Translations under genes and position numbers: made by a program
Notes under the pieces: model-generated
Told to the model about the DNA's origin: nothing
Seen by the model: the letters and a program-made list of their open reading frames with translations, nothing else
Databases searched by the model: none
NCBI GenBank assembly: GCA_964573505.1
Contig: CAZNMS010000387.1
Span: forward strand, 1-8,596
DNA length: 8,596 nucleotides
Source of the DNA: AM-0621 sp964573505
GTDB lineage: Bacteria; Planctomycetota; Planctomycetia; Planctomycetales; Planctomycetaceae
Direction of reading: 5' to 3'
Shown here: in pieces, positions 1-7,184 of the stretch
Layout of the letters: the number at the start of each line of letters is the position of its first letter
How positions within the stretch are numbered: position 1 is the first letter of the stretch

Positions 1-215
1 AGGATTCAAAACTGAGATGCCGTGCCCAATGCCCGACTTACCGGCCGCTTCATCCGGCGAGCGTTGCCCTCTGACGCAAGCACAACAAGATGACCGCACT
101 GCGAACCGCGATCACCGTCGGTTCGTTTTCATCTGCCGCTGCCGTTAAGCCTCTGCTCGTTGCTTCAAACTTCGAGCTGACTGCTGCACCCGACGATCGG
201 ACTTCTTTGAGAGCT

Positions 216-3050
216 ATGACGACAACTTCTTCTCAAATCGAACTGCGAGGCGTTCGCGTCCACAACCTGCAGAACGTTGATGTCGACATCCCGCTCGGTC
301 GCATCACGGTCATTACGGGAGTGAGCGGTTCCGGTAAGAGCAGCCTTGCTTTCGACACTCTCTATGCCGAAGGACAGCGGCGTTACATCGAGAGCTTCTC
401 TGCCTATGCCCGTCGTTTTCTGGATCGACTCGATAAGCCGGATGCGGATCGCATCGACCACTTACCTCCGGCGATTGCTCTGCGGCAGAACGAAGCTCGC
501 CGTCGTCGTCGCGATTCGATTGCCGCAGTCACCGAAATCGACGGCTACTTGCGATTGCTCTTCACGCGATTGGGACGAGTCCAATGCACGCACTGCGGAC
601 AAAACGTGAAGCGGTACTCGGCGGCGGATGTCGTTGCCGAACTGACGGCGATGCCGCGAGTCGGGCGCGGACTTATTGGCTTTCCAATCGCGGCGCTGAC
701 TCTGCCCGAGACGCTCGCCGGATGGCAGCGACTCGGCTTGAACCGCGCTCTCGTCGTGACGGACGGATGCGGAGCGTTGAAGCCGCTTGCGGAACTCTCT
801 GCCGTCGAGATTCATCAAGGACGAGCGTTCGTCGTCGTTGATCGCGTCTCGTTCGATAAGACGTCTCCGGAGCGACTCACCGAGAGTGCTGAGACCGCAA
901 TGCGCGAGGGCTTCGGTCGTTGCTCGGTACTGCTTGAAGCCGACGGCTCACGCTCAGAGGCGAGCATGATCGTCATCGACGGTCGCTCGTTCGAGCGTCA
1001 CGACTATTCGACGGGGCTGCATTGTTCGGCATGCAATCGCGATTACATCGAGCCCGAAGTCGCGCTCTTCAATCCGCGCAGTCCGCTCGGAGCATGCCCG
1101 CACTGTCACGGCGATTCGCGCATGATCGACGCGCCGGTCGAGCAGCTCGTGCCGGACTCGAAGAAGTCGCTCGAACAAGACGCCTTTGCGTTGCTCGCCG
1201 ACCCGCGCTGGCGGCACGAACGCCGACGACTCATCGAGTACGCCGAACGCTCAAAGATCTCGCTCAAGAAGTCGTTCGCGAAACTCAGCACTGATGAGCA
1301 ACAGCGCTTGCTCGACGGCGACTCGAATGCCGACTTCGACGGAGTGCGCGGCTTTCTCAAGCGACTCAAACGCCGTGAGCAAGTGCCGTCAGTGGGACGC
1401 TTTCTCTCGCAATGGTGCAGCGTCGCGGCGTGCTCAGCATGCTCCGGCATCGGCTTGCGTGAGGAAGCGCGGGCCGTGCAACTCTTAATACAGTCCCCGG
1501 CAGCTCTCACTACTTCAGCGAGCGAAGATCTCGCTGATCGCGCCGCGTTGACCGACTTGCTCACAACGCCGATCGACTCCGTCTGCCAGTGGCTGCGTCA
1601 GTGGTCGTCGCAATTGAGCGACGGGCAAGAACTCGTTGCAAAGCATCTGATTCCCGAACTGCTGGCGCGATTGGAGCAACTCGTCGATTGCGGACTCGGT
1701 TATCTGAGTCTGAGTCGTTCGCTCGACTCGCTCTCGCACGGCGAAGCGCAGCGCGTTGCTCTTTCGAGCGTGCTGGCGTCGCGATTGGTCAACACATTGT
1801 TTGTGCTCGACGAGCCTTCTGCGGGGCTGCATCCGCGTGACTTCCCGTCGGTGCTGCGCGGCATCGAGCGACTCAAAGACGCCGGCAACACCGTCGTTGT
1901 GATCGAGCACGAACCCGAGTTCATCGCGCTCGCCGACTTGCATCTGACGATCGGTCCGGGCGCGGGCACTCAAGGCGGTCGCGTCGTCAGTGTCGAAAAG
2001 TCGCAACCGTCGAAGTCAGCGAGTCCGCGAACTGCCGTCGCAAACAAGACCGATGCAACGAGCGGAAGCAGCGCCATTCAATCGCGCGTCACTGCGGCGA
2101 CGCACTGGCTTGAGCTGCGCAATGCGCGGCATCGCAACTTGAATGGAGTCGATGTGAAGCTGCCGCTCGGTTGCTTGAGCGTCATCACCGGAGTCAGCGG
2201 TGCGGGGAAGTCGTCATTGCTCGAAGGCGTCTTATGGCCGGCGCTGTGCCGCACACTCAGTCTGCCGTGCTCGGCAACGTCGGTCGGACAGTACGACGCG
2301 CTGCTCGGTGCTCAGTCGCTCGATGGTGTGCTACTCGTCGATGACGAACCGCTTGTCGGCGGCAAACGCTCGAACCCCGCAACATGGCTGAAGGCGTTCG
2401 ATGAAGTGCGCAAGCTCTTTGCCGAATCTGCGGAAGCGAAGAACCGCGCTCTCACTCCTGCGTACTTCAGCTTCAACAACGAGAGCGGCGGGCGATGTCC
2501 GAAGTGCGAAGGCACGGGCGCCGTAGCGATCGACATGCAATTTATGGCCGATGTCGTCATGCACTGTCCCGAGTGCAATGGCCGCCGCTTCACGCGCGAT
2601 GCACTTGAAGTGACATGGCGCAACTTGTCGATCGCCGACGTGCTCGCGATGACGGCGAGCGACGCCTTTGTCTTCTTCAAAGGTCAGCGTCGCCTGCAAC
2701 GAAAGCTCAAGAGTTTGAAAGACGTCGGTCTCGGCTATCTCACACTGGGGCAGCCGCTCAACACACTCTCGGGCGGAGAAGCTCAGCGTCTCAAACTGGC
2801 CGCAACGCTCGCTCGCAGTCAGCGTCGGACATTGGTGCTGATGAACGAGCCGACGACGGGACTGCATCCGCTCGACGTCGAGCACTTGCTGAAGTGCTTC
2901 AACGACCTCTTAGAAGTCGGCCAATCACTGATCGTCATCGAGAACGACCCGCAAGTCTTAGCCGCCGCTGACTTCATCATCGAACTCGGCCCCGCCGCCG
3001 GCCCGAACGGCGGACGAGTGATGCGTAGCGCCGCGAGTTCTTCGTCGTAG
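216..3050 (+). CDS. uvrA: UvrA-family excinuclease ABC subunit A, probable divergent paralogue
   Basis: UvrA is the damage-sensing ATPase of nucleotide excision repair; it dimerises, scans DNA and loads UvrB. This 944-residue protein has the normal length and full domain order. The first ABC domain has Walker A GVSGSGKSS (35-43), a UvrB-binding-type region (about 88-238), a zinc module with Cys270/273/294/297, a CSAC motif (406-409), signature LSHGE (506-510), Walker B VLDEP with Asp532/Glu533, and switch His565. A Ser/Thr/Lys-rich linker (about 594-630) follows. The second ABC domain has Walker A GVSGAGKSS (659-667), the DNA-binding zinc module Cys761/764/784/787, signature LSGGE (851-855), Walker B LMNEP with Asn877 in place of Asp, and Asn910 where the switch His is expected. 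I chose ATG 216 because the family-conserved IELRG..HNL block begins six residues later; the frame is open from ATG 90 but those 42 residues look unrelated. The Shine-Dalgarno is weak (GAGAG just before the ATG). The stop codon TAG lies inside repeat copy 1. Family assignment is secure; whether it is the main repair UvrA or a paralogue is inferred, and the substitutions favour a paralogue. Confidence 0.93.
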   Translation: MTTTSSQIELRGVRVHNLQNVDVDIPLGRITVITGVSGSGKSSLAFDTLYAEGQRRYIESFSAYARRFLDRLDKPDADRIDHLPPAIALRQNEARRRRRDSIAAVTEIDGYLRLLFTRLGRVQCTHCGQNVKRYSAADVVAELTAMPRVGRGLIGFPIAALTLPETLAGWQRLGLNRALVVTDGCGALKPLAELSAVEIHQGRAFVVVDRVSFDKTSPERLTESAETAMREGFGRCSVLLEADGSRSEASMIVIDGRSFERHDYSTGLHCSACNRDYIEPEVALFNPRSPLGACPHCHGDSRMIDAPVEQLVPDSKKSLEQDAFALLADPRWRHERRRLIEYAERSKISLKKSFAKLSTDEQQRLLDGDSNADFDGVRGFLKRLKRREQVPSVGRFLSQWCSVAACSACSGIGLREEARAVQLLIQSPAALTTSASEDLADRAALTDLLTTPIDSVCQWLRQWSSQLSDGQELVAKHLIPELLARLEQLVDCGLGYLSLSRSLDSLSHGEAQRVALSSVLASRLVNTLFVLDEPSAGLHPRDFPSVLRGIERLKDAGNTVVVIEHEPEFIALADLHLTIGPGAGTQGGRVVSVEKSQPSKSASPRTAVANKTDATSGSSAIQSRVTAATHWLELRNARHRNLNGVDVKLPLGCLSVITGVSGAGKSSLLEGVLWPALCRTLSLPCSATSVGQYDALLGAQSLDGVLLVDDEPLVGGKRSNPATWLKAFDEVRKLFAESAEAKNRALTPAYFSFNNESGGRCPKCEGTGAVAIDMQFMADVVMHCPECNGRRFTRDALEVTWRNLSIADVLAMTASDAFVFFKGQRRLQRKLKSLKDVGLGYLTLGQPLNTLSGGEAQRLKLAATLARSQRRTLVLMNEPTTGLHPLDVEHLLKCFNDLLEVGQSLIVIENDPQVLAAADFIIELGPAAGPNGGRVMRSAASSSS

Positions 3051-3136
3051 CATGGACTTCCAGTCCGTGCCGTCTTCTGAAACGTCTGCGCTCGTTTGAG
3101 AGTCGTCGTGCAGCACGGGCTAGAAGCCCATGCTAC
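3047..3136. repeat. Palindromic intergenic repeat, copy 1
   Basis: Two 24-base arms (3047-3070 and 3113-3136) in inverted orientation enclose a 42-base centre. The left arm starts GTAGCATGG and ends CCGTGC; the right arm is its near complement. Each arm is itself a hairpin with a 3-base loop: GGACT/AGTCC on the left and, read on the opposite strand, GGGCT/AGCCC on the right. The arms differ from each other at three positions. The element sits between the convergent ends of the uvrA-like gene and typA, and its first bases provide the uvrA TAG stop (3048-3050). Placement and structure would suit a bidirectional transcript end, although no T-run follows. It resembles a REP/MITE-like dispersed element; no transposase is present in the window. 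Confidence 0.9.
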
Positions 3137-3166
3137 GAACTCGGGAAGTCAGTCACCGACAATTCC

Positions 3167-4978
3167 TTAGCCGCGGTTCAACCGGCGGCGCTCGTTCTCA
3201 TTCAGGTACATCTTCCGTAGACGGATCACCTTCGGTGTGATTTCGACGTACTCGTCGTCCTCGATGTACTCCAGCGCTGCTTCGAGCGAGAGCTTGCGAG
3301 CGGGCTCCAATTGAATGTTCTCATCGGTGCCCGACGTTCGCATGTTGCTTAGCTTCTTCTCCTTGATCGGGTTCACGACCATGTCCTTATCGCGCGAGTT
3401 CTCGGCGATGATCATGCCCTCGTAAACGTCATCACCGGGTTCGACAAACATCTGCGACCGCTCACCCAGCTTCCACAACGCATAGGCAACAGCTCTGCCA
3501 TTGTCTTGAGAGACGAGCACTCCGTTTTGCCGATGCGGCACTTCGCCTTCTTGCGGTTTGTACTCGTCAAAGCGGTGATTGATGATCGCTTCGCCGCGCG
3601 TCGCATTCAGCAACCGAGTGCGCAGACCAATCAATCCGCGAGCTGGGATCGAGAACTCCAAATGAGTGTTCTTGCCTTGTCCCGAAAGCATTTGGGTGAG
3701 CTGCCCTTTGCGGACCGAGACGAGTTCGATGACGCTGCCCATGCTCTCTGTTGGCACGTCGACGTGCAGCAACTCAAAGGGTTCGTGCCACTTGCCATCG
3801 ATCTCTTTGCGGATGACCTGCGGCTTGCCGACGCAGAGTTCATGTCCTTCGCGCCGCATCGTCTCGATCAGCACAGACAAGTGCAGCACGCCTCGCCCCG
3901 CTACGCGGAACGTATCGCGGCTATCAGTGTCATCGACGCGCAACGCGACGTTCGACTGCAACTCGCGAGTGAGGCGATCACGCAGGTGACGGCTCGTGAC
4001 AAATTTGCCGTCCTTCCCGGCTAAGGGGCCATTGTTAATGGTGAAGGTCATCGCGAGCGTCGGCTCGTCGATCTTGATACGCGGCAGAGCAACCGGCTTC
4101 TCAACGTCAGCTACTGTGTCGCCGATTTGCGGTTCCGGTAGTCCCGTCAAAGCGACAATGTCTCCGGCCGTGCCGAGCGGAGCGTCGTACTTGCCGAGTT
4201 TGTCGAAGAGTTGCAAGTTCGCCAGTTCGACGTTGACGACCTTTCCGTCGGCCTTCATCAGCGCGACCTTTTGCTTCGGCTTGACCGAGCCGCATGTAAT
4301 GCGACCTACAGCAATTCGTCCGACGAAGTCTGACCAATCGAGCGTCGTGATCGCCATTTGAAGGGGCGCATCCGGATCGACTTCGGGACCGGGAATCTTC
4401 TCCAGAATCATGTCGAGAAGCGGGTTGATGCTGTCGCTCGGCTCCGACGGATCATGCGTCGCAAAGCCGGCTCGACCGCTCGCGTAGATGTAGGGGAAGT
4501 CCAACATCGCATCGCTCGCGCCAAGTTCAACGAACAGCTCGAACGTTTCATCGAGCACTTGATGAGGCCGACAGTCGTGCCGATCGATCTTGTTGACGAC
4601 GACAATGGGTTGCAGCCCGGCATCGAGCGCCTTCTTGAGCACATAGCGAGTCTGCGGTCGCGGACCTTCAAAGGCATCGACGAGCACGAGCGCTCCGTCA
4701 GCCATACTCAGAACGCGTTCGACTTCACCGCCGAAGTCCGCGTGTCCCGGAGTGTCGATGATGTTGATCTTCACGCCCTTGTAGTTGAGCGCAATGTTCT
4801 TCGCGAGAATTGTGATGCCTCGTTCACGCTCGATGTCGTTCGAGTCGAGGATGCAGTCGCCGGACAACTGCGAATCGCGGAACTGGCCGCTCTGCTTCAA
4901 GAGGGCATCAACGAGCGTTGTCTTTCCGTGATCAACGTGAGCGATGATGGCAATGTTGCGGATGTCGGTACGACGCAT
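3167..4978 (-). CDS. typA: Translational GTPase TypA/BipA
   Basis: TypA/BipA is an EF-G-like GTPase that binds the 70S ribosome and supports 50S subunit assembly and growth under cold or other stress. The 603-residue protein has all G motifs: AHVDHGKT (13-20), ERERGITI with Thr56 as the switch I threonine, DTPGH (75-79), NKID (129-132), and an ASGRAGF segment in the G5 region. These are followed by EF-Tu-like domain II, EF-G domain III and V-like segments (ARGLIGLR), and the TypA-specific C-terminal domain (GERSQMFVEPGDDVYEGMI, then a KEKKLSNMR.SGTDE block). The length matches the family (about 600-615). I chose ATG 4978 because the conserved RNIAIIAHVDHGKTT begins a few residues later. The frame stays open a further 132 codons upstream (to 5374), but that extension reads through repeat copy 2 and has no family resemblance. 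No strong Shine-Dalgarno precedes the ATG. The gene is convergent with the uvrA-like gene and stands alone on its strand, separated from the toxin gene by 392 bases. Nothing in the sequence is anomalous for the family. Confidence 0.98.
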   Translation of the reverse strand: MRRTDIRNIAIIAHVDHGKTTLVDALLKQSGQFRDSQLSGDCILDSNDIERERGITILAKNIALNYKGVKINIIDTPGHADFGGEVERVLSMADGALVLVDAFEGPRPQTRYVLKKALDAGLQPIVVVNKIDRHDCRPHQVLDETFELFVELGASDAMLDFPYIYASGRAGFATHDPSEPSDSINPLLDMILEKIPGPEVDPDAPLQMAITTLDWSDFVGRIAVGRITCGSVKPKQKVALMKADGKVVNVELANLQLFDKLGKYDAPLGTAGDIVALTGLPEPQIGDTVADVEKPVALPRIKIDEPTLAMTFTINNGPLAGKDGKFVTSRHLRDRLTRELQSNVALRVDDTDSRDTFRVAGRGVLHLSVLIETMRREGHELCVGKPQVIRKEIDGKWHEPFELLHVDVPTESMGSVIELVSVRKGQLTQMLSGQGKNTHLEFSIPARGLIGLRTRLLNATRGEAIINHRFDEYKPQEGEVPHRQNGVLVSQDNGRAVAYALWKLGERSQMFVEPGDDVYEGMIIAENSRDKDMVVNPIKEKKLSNMRTSGTDENIQLEPARKLSLEAALEYIEDDEYVEITPKVIRLRKMYLNENERRRLNRG

Positions 4979-5017
4979 GTCAGCGATCTTGTTTGGGAAC
5001 TGGGAATCAAAACGCAG

Positions 5018-5033
5018 TGGAAGAGTTCTTCCA
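5018..5033. promoter_or_regulatory. Short palindrome 40 bases upstream of typA (possible operator)
   Basis: TGGAAGA-GT-TCTTCCA is an inverted repeat of 7-base arms with a 2-base centre, 40 to 55 bases before the typA ATG on the - strand. The position would suit an operator or a short leader hairpin. A 7-base inverted repeat with so short a centre is expected about once or twice by chance in a window this size, so this is a weak call based on location only. Confidence 0.2.
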
Positions 5034-5174
5034 ATCTGCAGGTTGCTGCTTGTAACACAGCGTGAATTCAGGAACACGAGAACGGAGTCCGTCACAGTCT
5101 CATGGTTCCGACGCTCGCTCTTAGGTCGCATTCGTCCGTGACAACCTCGCGACGAAGCATTCGGGACAATGCGC

Positions 5175-5302
5175 CTAGGAGCTTGTCCGAGTAGCCGTAG
5201 CATGGGATTCCATCCCGTGCTGTATTTACTCCTACAAACGACTTCGAACTGCTGATCGAAGAGCACGGGATGGAATCCCATGCTACTCGGACAAGCTACT
5301 AG
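5175..5302. repeat. Palindromic intergenic repeat, copy 2, with extended outer arms
   Basis: The core (5197-5286) has two 24-base arms that are perfect complements, each containing the GGGAT/ATCCC mini-hairpin, around a 42-base centre. Unlike the other copies, complementarity continues outward: 5180-5195 (AGCTTGTCCGAGTAGC) is matched on the right side up to 5297, and CTAG at 5175-5178 and 5299-5302 pair after one mismatch. The right arm 5263-5297 matches all 35 bases of the left arm 5180-5220 except for six extra bases (CCGTAG) on the left, which create a GTAG-CC-GTAG duplication. The element lies after the toxin stop and before typA, both on the - strand, so a transcript leaving the toxin gene would fold it into a long stem. 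Confidence 0.92.
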
Positions 5303-5370
5303 CCGACTCGATGGAGTCCCCTTTGTGCAACCTAATGATGCGTCGCAGAGGGAATCGCGGAAGACGGGCT

Positions 5371-5652
5371 TCAATAGACTTCGTCGTGCGTCCCAACCGA
5401 GAGCAACACGATATTTCGCACTTCGTCTTGAGCGTCCATCTCAAACACGATTCGCAAGTCGTAGCCGCCACTGCAGGCCCAGCAGCCCGCGAGCTTTCCC
5501 TTCAACTTGTGCGTTCGAAGTTGAGGAGAAAATGGATCGACAGCGAGCAACTCCAGTGTGCACACCAACGAATCCCGATCGTGCGGGTGATCTTTGAGGA
5601 ATGCCTTCGCCGCACGAGCGAAGGCATTTGTTCGAATGAGAGCCCACTTCAC
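5371..5652 (-). CDS. RelE/YafQ-like type II toxin (probable mRNA interferase)
   Basis: This 93-residue protein resembles RelE/StbE/YafQ toxins, which cleave mRNA on the ribosome and are held inactive by a co-expressed antitoxin. Family features seen are the basic N-terminal helix (FARAAKAFLKDHP), the THKLKGKLAGCW segment (His48, Lys49, Lys51), the GYDLRIVFEM strand with Arg67, and the C-terminal GTHDEVY with His89, Asp90 and Tyr93. The His of the GTH motif is the catalytic-type position known from YafQ. The start is GTG at 5652, whose GTGA overlaps the antitoxin stop by 4 bases, implying translational coupling. The length is typical and no truncation is visible. Toxicity and the exact subfamily (YafQ versus RelE versus ParE) are inferred; an inactive relic is possible but all expected residues are present. 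Confidence 0.88.
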   Translation of the reverse strand: MKWALIRTNAFARAAKAFLKDHPHDRDSLVCTLELLAVDPFSPQLRTHKLKGKLAGCWACSGGYDLRIVFEMDAQDEVRNIVLLSVGTHDEVY

Positions 5653-5852
5653 GACAGGATCTCATCCACTAACTCACTCGCAGAAACAGCACGACCGCCG
5701 GTCTCGCGATACTCAATTCGAGACTCTTCGACTTGCGCGACGATTTCCTTGCGACGACGGTCAGCCAGTCGATGACGCATGAGGTCGATCAGCGCCGTTT
5801 GCTCATCGAGCGTTAGTTGATCAACCTCTTCGACGACTTCCGCAAAGGTCAT
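5649..5852 (-). CDS. Antitoxin partner of the RelE/YafQ-like toxin
   Basis: This 67-residue acidic-to-mixed helical protein starts with MTFAEVVEEVDQLTLDEQTALIDLMRHRL, continues into a basic RRRK patch (32-35) and ends in a short acidic helix. Small proteins of this layout, with an LxxxEQ..L helix and an Arg-rich middle, are found upstream of RelE-type toxins in cyanobacteria and planctomycetes, as I recall. I see no clear ribbon-helix-helix, HTH or Phd/YefM signature, so the DNA-binding mode is unknown. Its role is inferred chiefly from position: it precedes the toxin, overlaps it by 4 bases (GTGA), and has the right size. A good Shine-Dalgarno (GAGGTG) starts 2 bases after the xylA stop, giving a 12-base intergenic gap and suggesting that it is read from the xylA transcript. 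Confidence 0.83.
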   Translation of the reverse strand: MTFAEVVEEVDQLTLDEQTALIDLMRHRLADRRRKEIVAQVEESRIEYRETGGRAVSASELVDEILS

Positions 5853-5856
5853 GCTG

Positions 5857-5862
5857 CACCTC
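5857..5862 (-). promoter_or_regulatory. Ribosome binding site of the antitoxin gene
   Basis: GAGGTG on the - strand lies 4 bases before the antitoxin ATG (5852) and only 2 bases after the xylA TAA. It is the same hexamer that precedes xylA. It supports ATG 5852 as the start and reinitiation by ribosomes leaving xylA. Confidence 0.75.
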
Positions 5863-5864
5863 GA

Positions 5865-7175
5865 TTAGAGATACCGGTTGATGATGTTCTCAACCAGTTC
5901 TTGCCGACCGCTGTCGTTCGGGTCGGGGTTGCCCTTCTTCAGCATGTAGGCTTCGAGATCTGCAAAGCTGATTTTGCCCTTCTCGACCTTCTTGCCGATG
6001 CCCCCATCCCAGCTTCGGTAACGATGCTTGACGATGTCCTTCAGCAGGCCGTCTTTGCGAATCGCAGCCGCGATCTTCAGACCGCGAGCGAACGCGTCGA
6101 TACCGCCGATGTGAGCATGAAAGAGATCAATCGGCTCGAAGCTTTCACGACGGACCTTTGCGTCGAAGTTCACGCCGCCCGGTGCAAGGCCGCCCTGATT
6201 CAGGATGACCAACATGCACTGAGTCGTGAGGTAGATGTCCGTCGGGAATTGGTCGGTGTCCCAACCGAGCAACAGATCGCCGGTATTGGCGTCGATGCTG
6301 CCGAGAGCGCCGGCGTCTGACGCGACTTGCAGCTCATGCATCATCGTGTGACCGGCGAGAGTCGCGTGATTCGTCTCGACATTGAGCTTGCAGATGCCTT
6401 CAAGGCCGTGCTCGCGAATGAAGTTGAGGCACGTTGCCGAGTCGAAGTCGTATTGGTGCTTCGTCGGCTCTTTCGGCTTCGGCTCAATGAGGAATTGGCC
6501 TTTGAAGCCGATCGACTTCGCGTGCTCATGAGCGAGGTGTAAGAACTTTGCCATATGGCCGAGTTCACGCTTCATGTCGGTGTTGTAGAGGTTGTGATAG
6601 CCCTCTCGTCCGCCCCAGAAGACGTAGTTCGCGCCACCGAGTTCCTTTGTGACCTCAATGGCTTTCTTCACTTGAGCAGCCGCAAACGCGAAGACGTCGG
6701 CATTGCAGCTCGTCGCTGCGCCGTGCATGTAGCGGGGATGACTGAAGAGGTTTGCGGTACCCCATAAGAGCTTGATGCCGGTCCGCTTTTGCTCGGCCTT
6801 CAGCTTCTCGACGATGCGATCAAGGATCGCGTTCGTCTCAGAGAGGCTGCTGCCTTCAGGAGCAATGTCGCGATCATGGAAGCAGTAGTACGGAGCTTGC
6901 AGCTTCTCCATGAACTCGAACGCAACGTCGACGCGACGCAATGCGTTGTCGACAGAGTCGGTGCCGTCTTCCCATGGCCGGAGCATCGTCGGAGCGCCGA
7001 ACGGATCAACGCCCGAGCCTCGGAACGTGTGCCAGTAGGCAACGCTGAAGCGAAGATGATCTTTCATCTTCTTGCCTTCAACGACTTCGTCCGGGTTGTA
7101 GTAACGGAACGCGAGATCGTTCTTCGAGGACGGTCCTTCATACTCAATGCGCGAAATCTCTGAAAAATAGGGCAT
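5865..7175 (-). CDS. xylA: Xylose isomerase, class II
   Basis: XylA interconverts D-xylose and D-xylulose (and D-glucose and D-fructose) in the cytoplasm using two divalent metal ions. The 436-residue protein is the length of E. coli-type class II enzymes. Catalytic FHDRD gives His100 and Asp103. Metal ligands are all present: Glu231 and Lys233 (IEPKPKEPTKHQ), Glu267 and His270 (VETNHATLAGH), Asp295 (SIDANTGD), Asp306 and Asp308 (GWDTDQFP), and Asp338 (NFDAKVRR). Trp/Gly-rich FWGGREGY is intact, followed by His194 where E. coli has Glu. I place the start at ATG 7175 because GAGGTG sits 9 bases upstream and MPYFSEISRIEYEG aligns with the family's N-terminus; the in-frame GTG at 7187 would lie inside that Shine-Dalgarno. 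No xylulokinase, transporter or XylR neighbour is visible; the gene is followed after 12 bases by the toxin-antitoxin pair and preceded on the same strand by the SGNH hydrolase, 119 bases away. The enzyme is expected to be active. Confidence 0.98.
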   Translation of the reverse strand: MPYFSEISRIEYEGPSSKNDLAFRYYNPDEVVEGKKMKDHLRFSVAYWHTFRGSGVDPFGAPTMLRPWEDGTDSVDNALRRVDVAFEFMEKLQAPYYCFHDRDIAPEGSSLSETNAILDRIVEKLKAEQKRTGIKLLWGTANLFSHPRYMHGAATSCNADVFAFAAAQVKKAIEVTKELGGANYVFWGGREGYHNLYNTDMKRELGHMAKFLHLAHEHAKSIGFKGQFLIEPKPKEPTKHQYDFDSATCLNFIREHGLEGICKLNVETNHATLAGHTMMHELQVASDAGALGSIDANTGDLLLGWDTDQFPTDIYLTTQCMLVILNQGGLAPGGVNFDAKVRRESFEPIDLFHAHIGGIDAFARGLKIAAAIRKDGLLKDIVKHRYRSWDGGIGKKVEKGKISFADLEAYMLKKGNPDPNDSGRQELVENIINRYL

Positions 7176-7184
7176 TCTCAAACT

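Larger units (their letters stand above)
4979..5370. other. 392-base gene-free stretch upstream of typA
   Basis: This gap lies between the 3' end of the toxin gene and the start of typA, both on the - strand. It must contain the typA leader and probably its promoter, but I could not pick a convincing -35/-10 pair. It holds repeat copy 2 with its extended arms (5175-5302) and a small near-palindrome at 5018-5033. The open frames running through it on both strands have no recognisable protein family and include translated repeat sequence, so I do not call them genes. I see nothing further at 5034-5174 or 5303-5370. Confidence 0.8.

Noticed and set aside
90..215. In-frame upstream start giving the UvrA-like protein 42 more residues
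   Set aside because: The added residues resemble nothing in the UvrA N-terminus, lack a good ribosome binding site, and the family-conserved IELRG block starts just after ATG 216. I see no other feature in 1-215.
497..513. CGT triplet repetition
   Set aside because: It encodes the Arg run of the UvrA-like protein in frame and is too short to call a tandem repeat.
2331..2885. 184-codon open frame antisense to the 3' part of the uvrA-like gene
   Set aside because: The sense frame is a clear UvrA ABC domain with zinc module; the antisense frame has no domain and no ribosome binding site that I can see.
4358..5065. 235-codon open frame on the + strand opposite typA
   Set aside because: It lies wholly across typA and its leader, encodes no recognisable domain, and is explained by the codon bias of the real gene on the other strand.
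5817..6320. 167-codon + strand frame opposite the xylA 3' end
   Set aside because: A shadow of xylA, which is unambiguous; no family resemblance.
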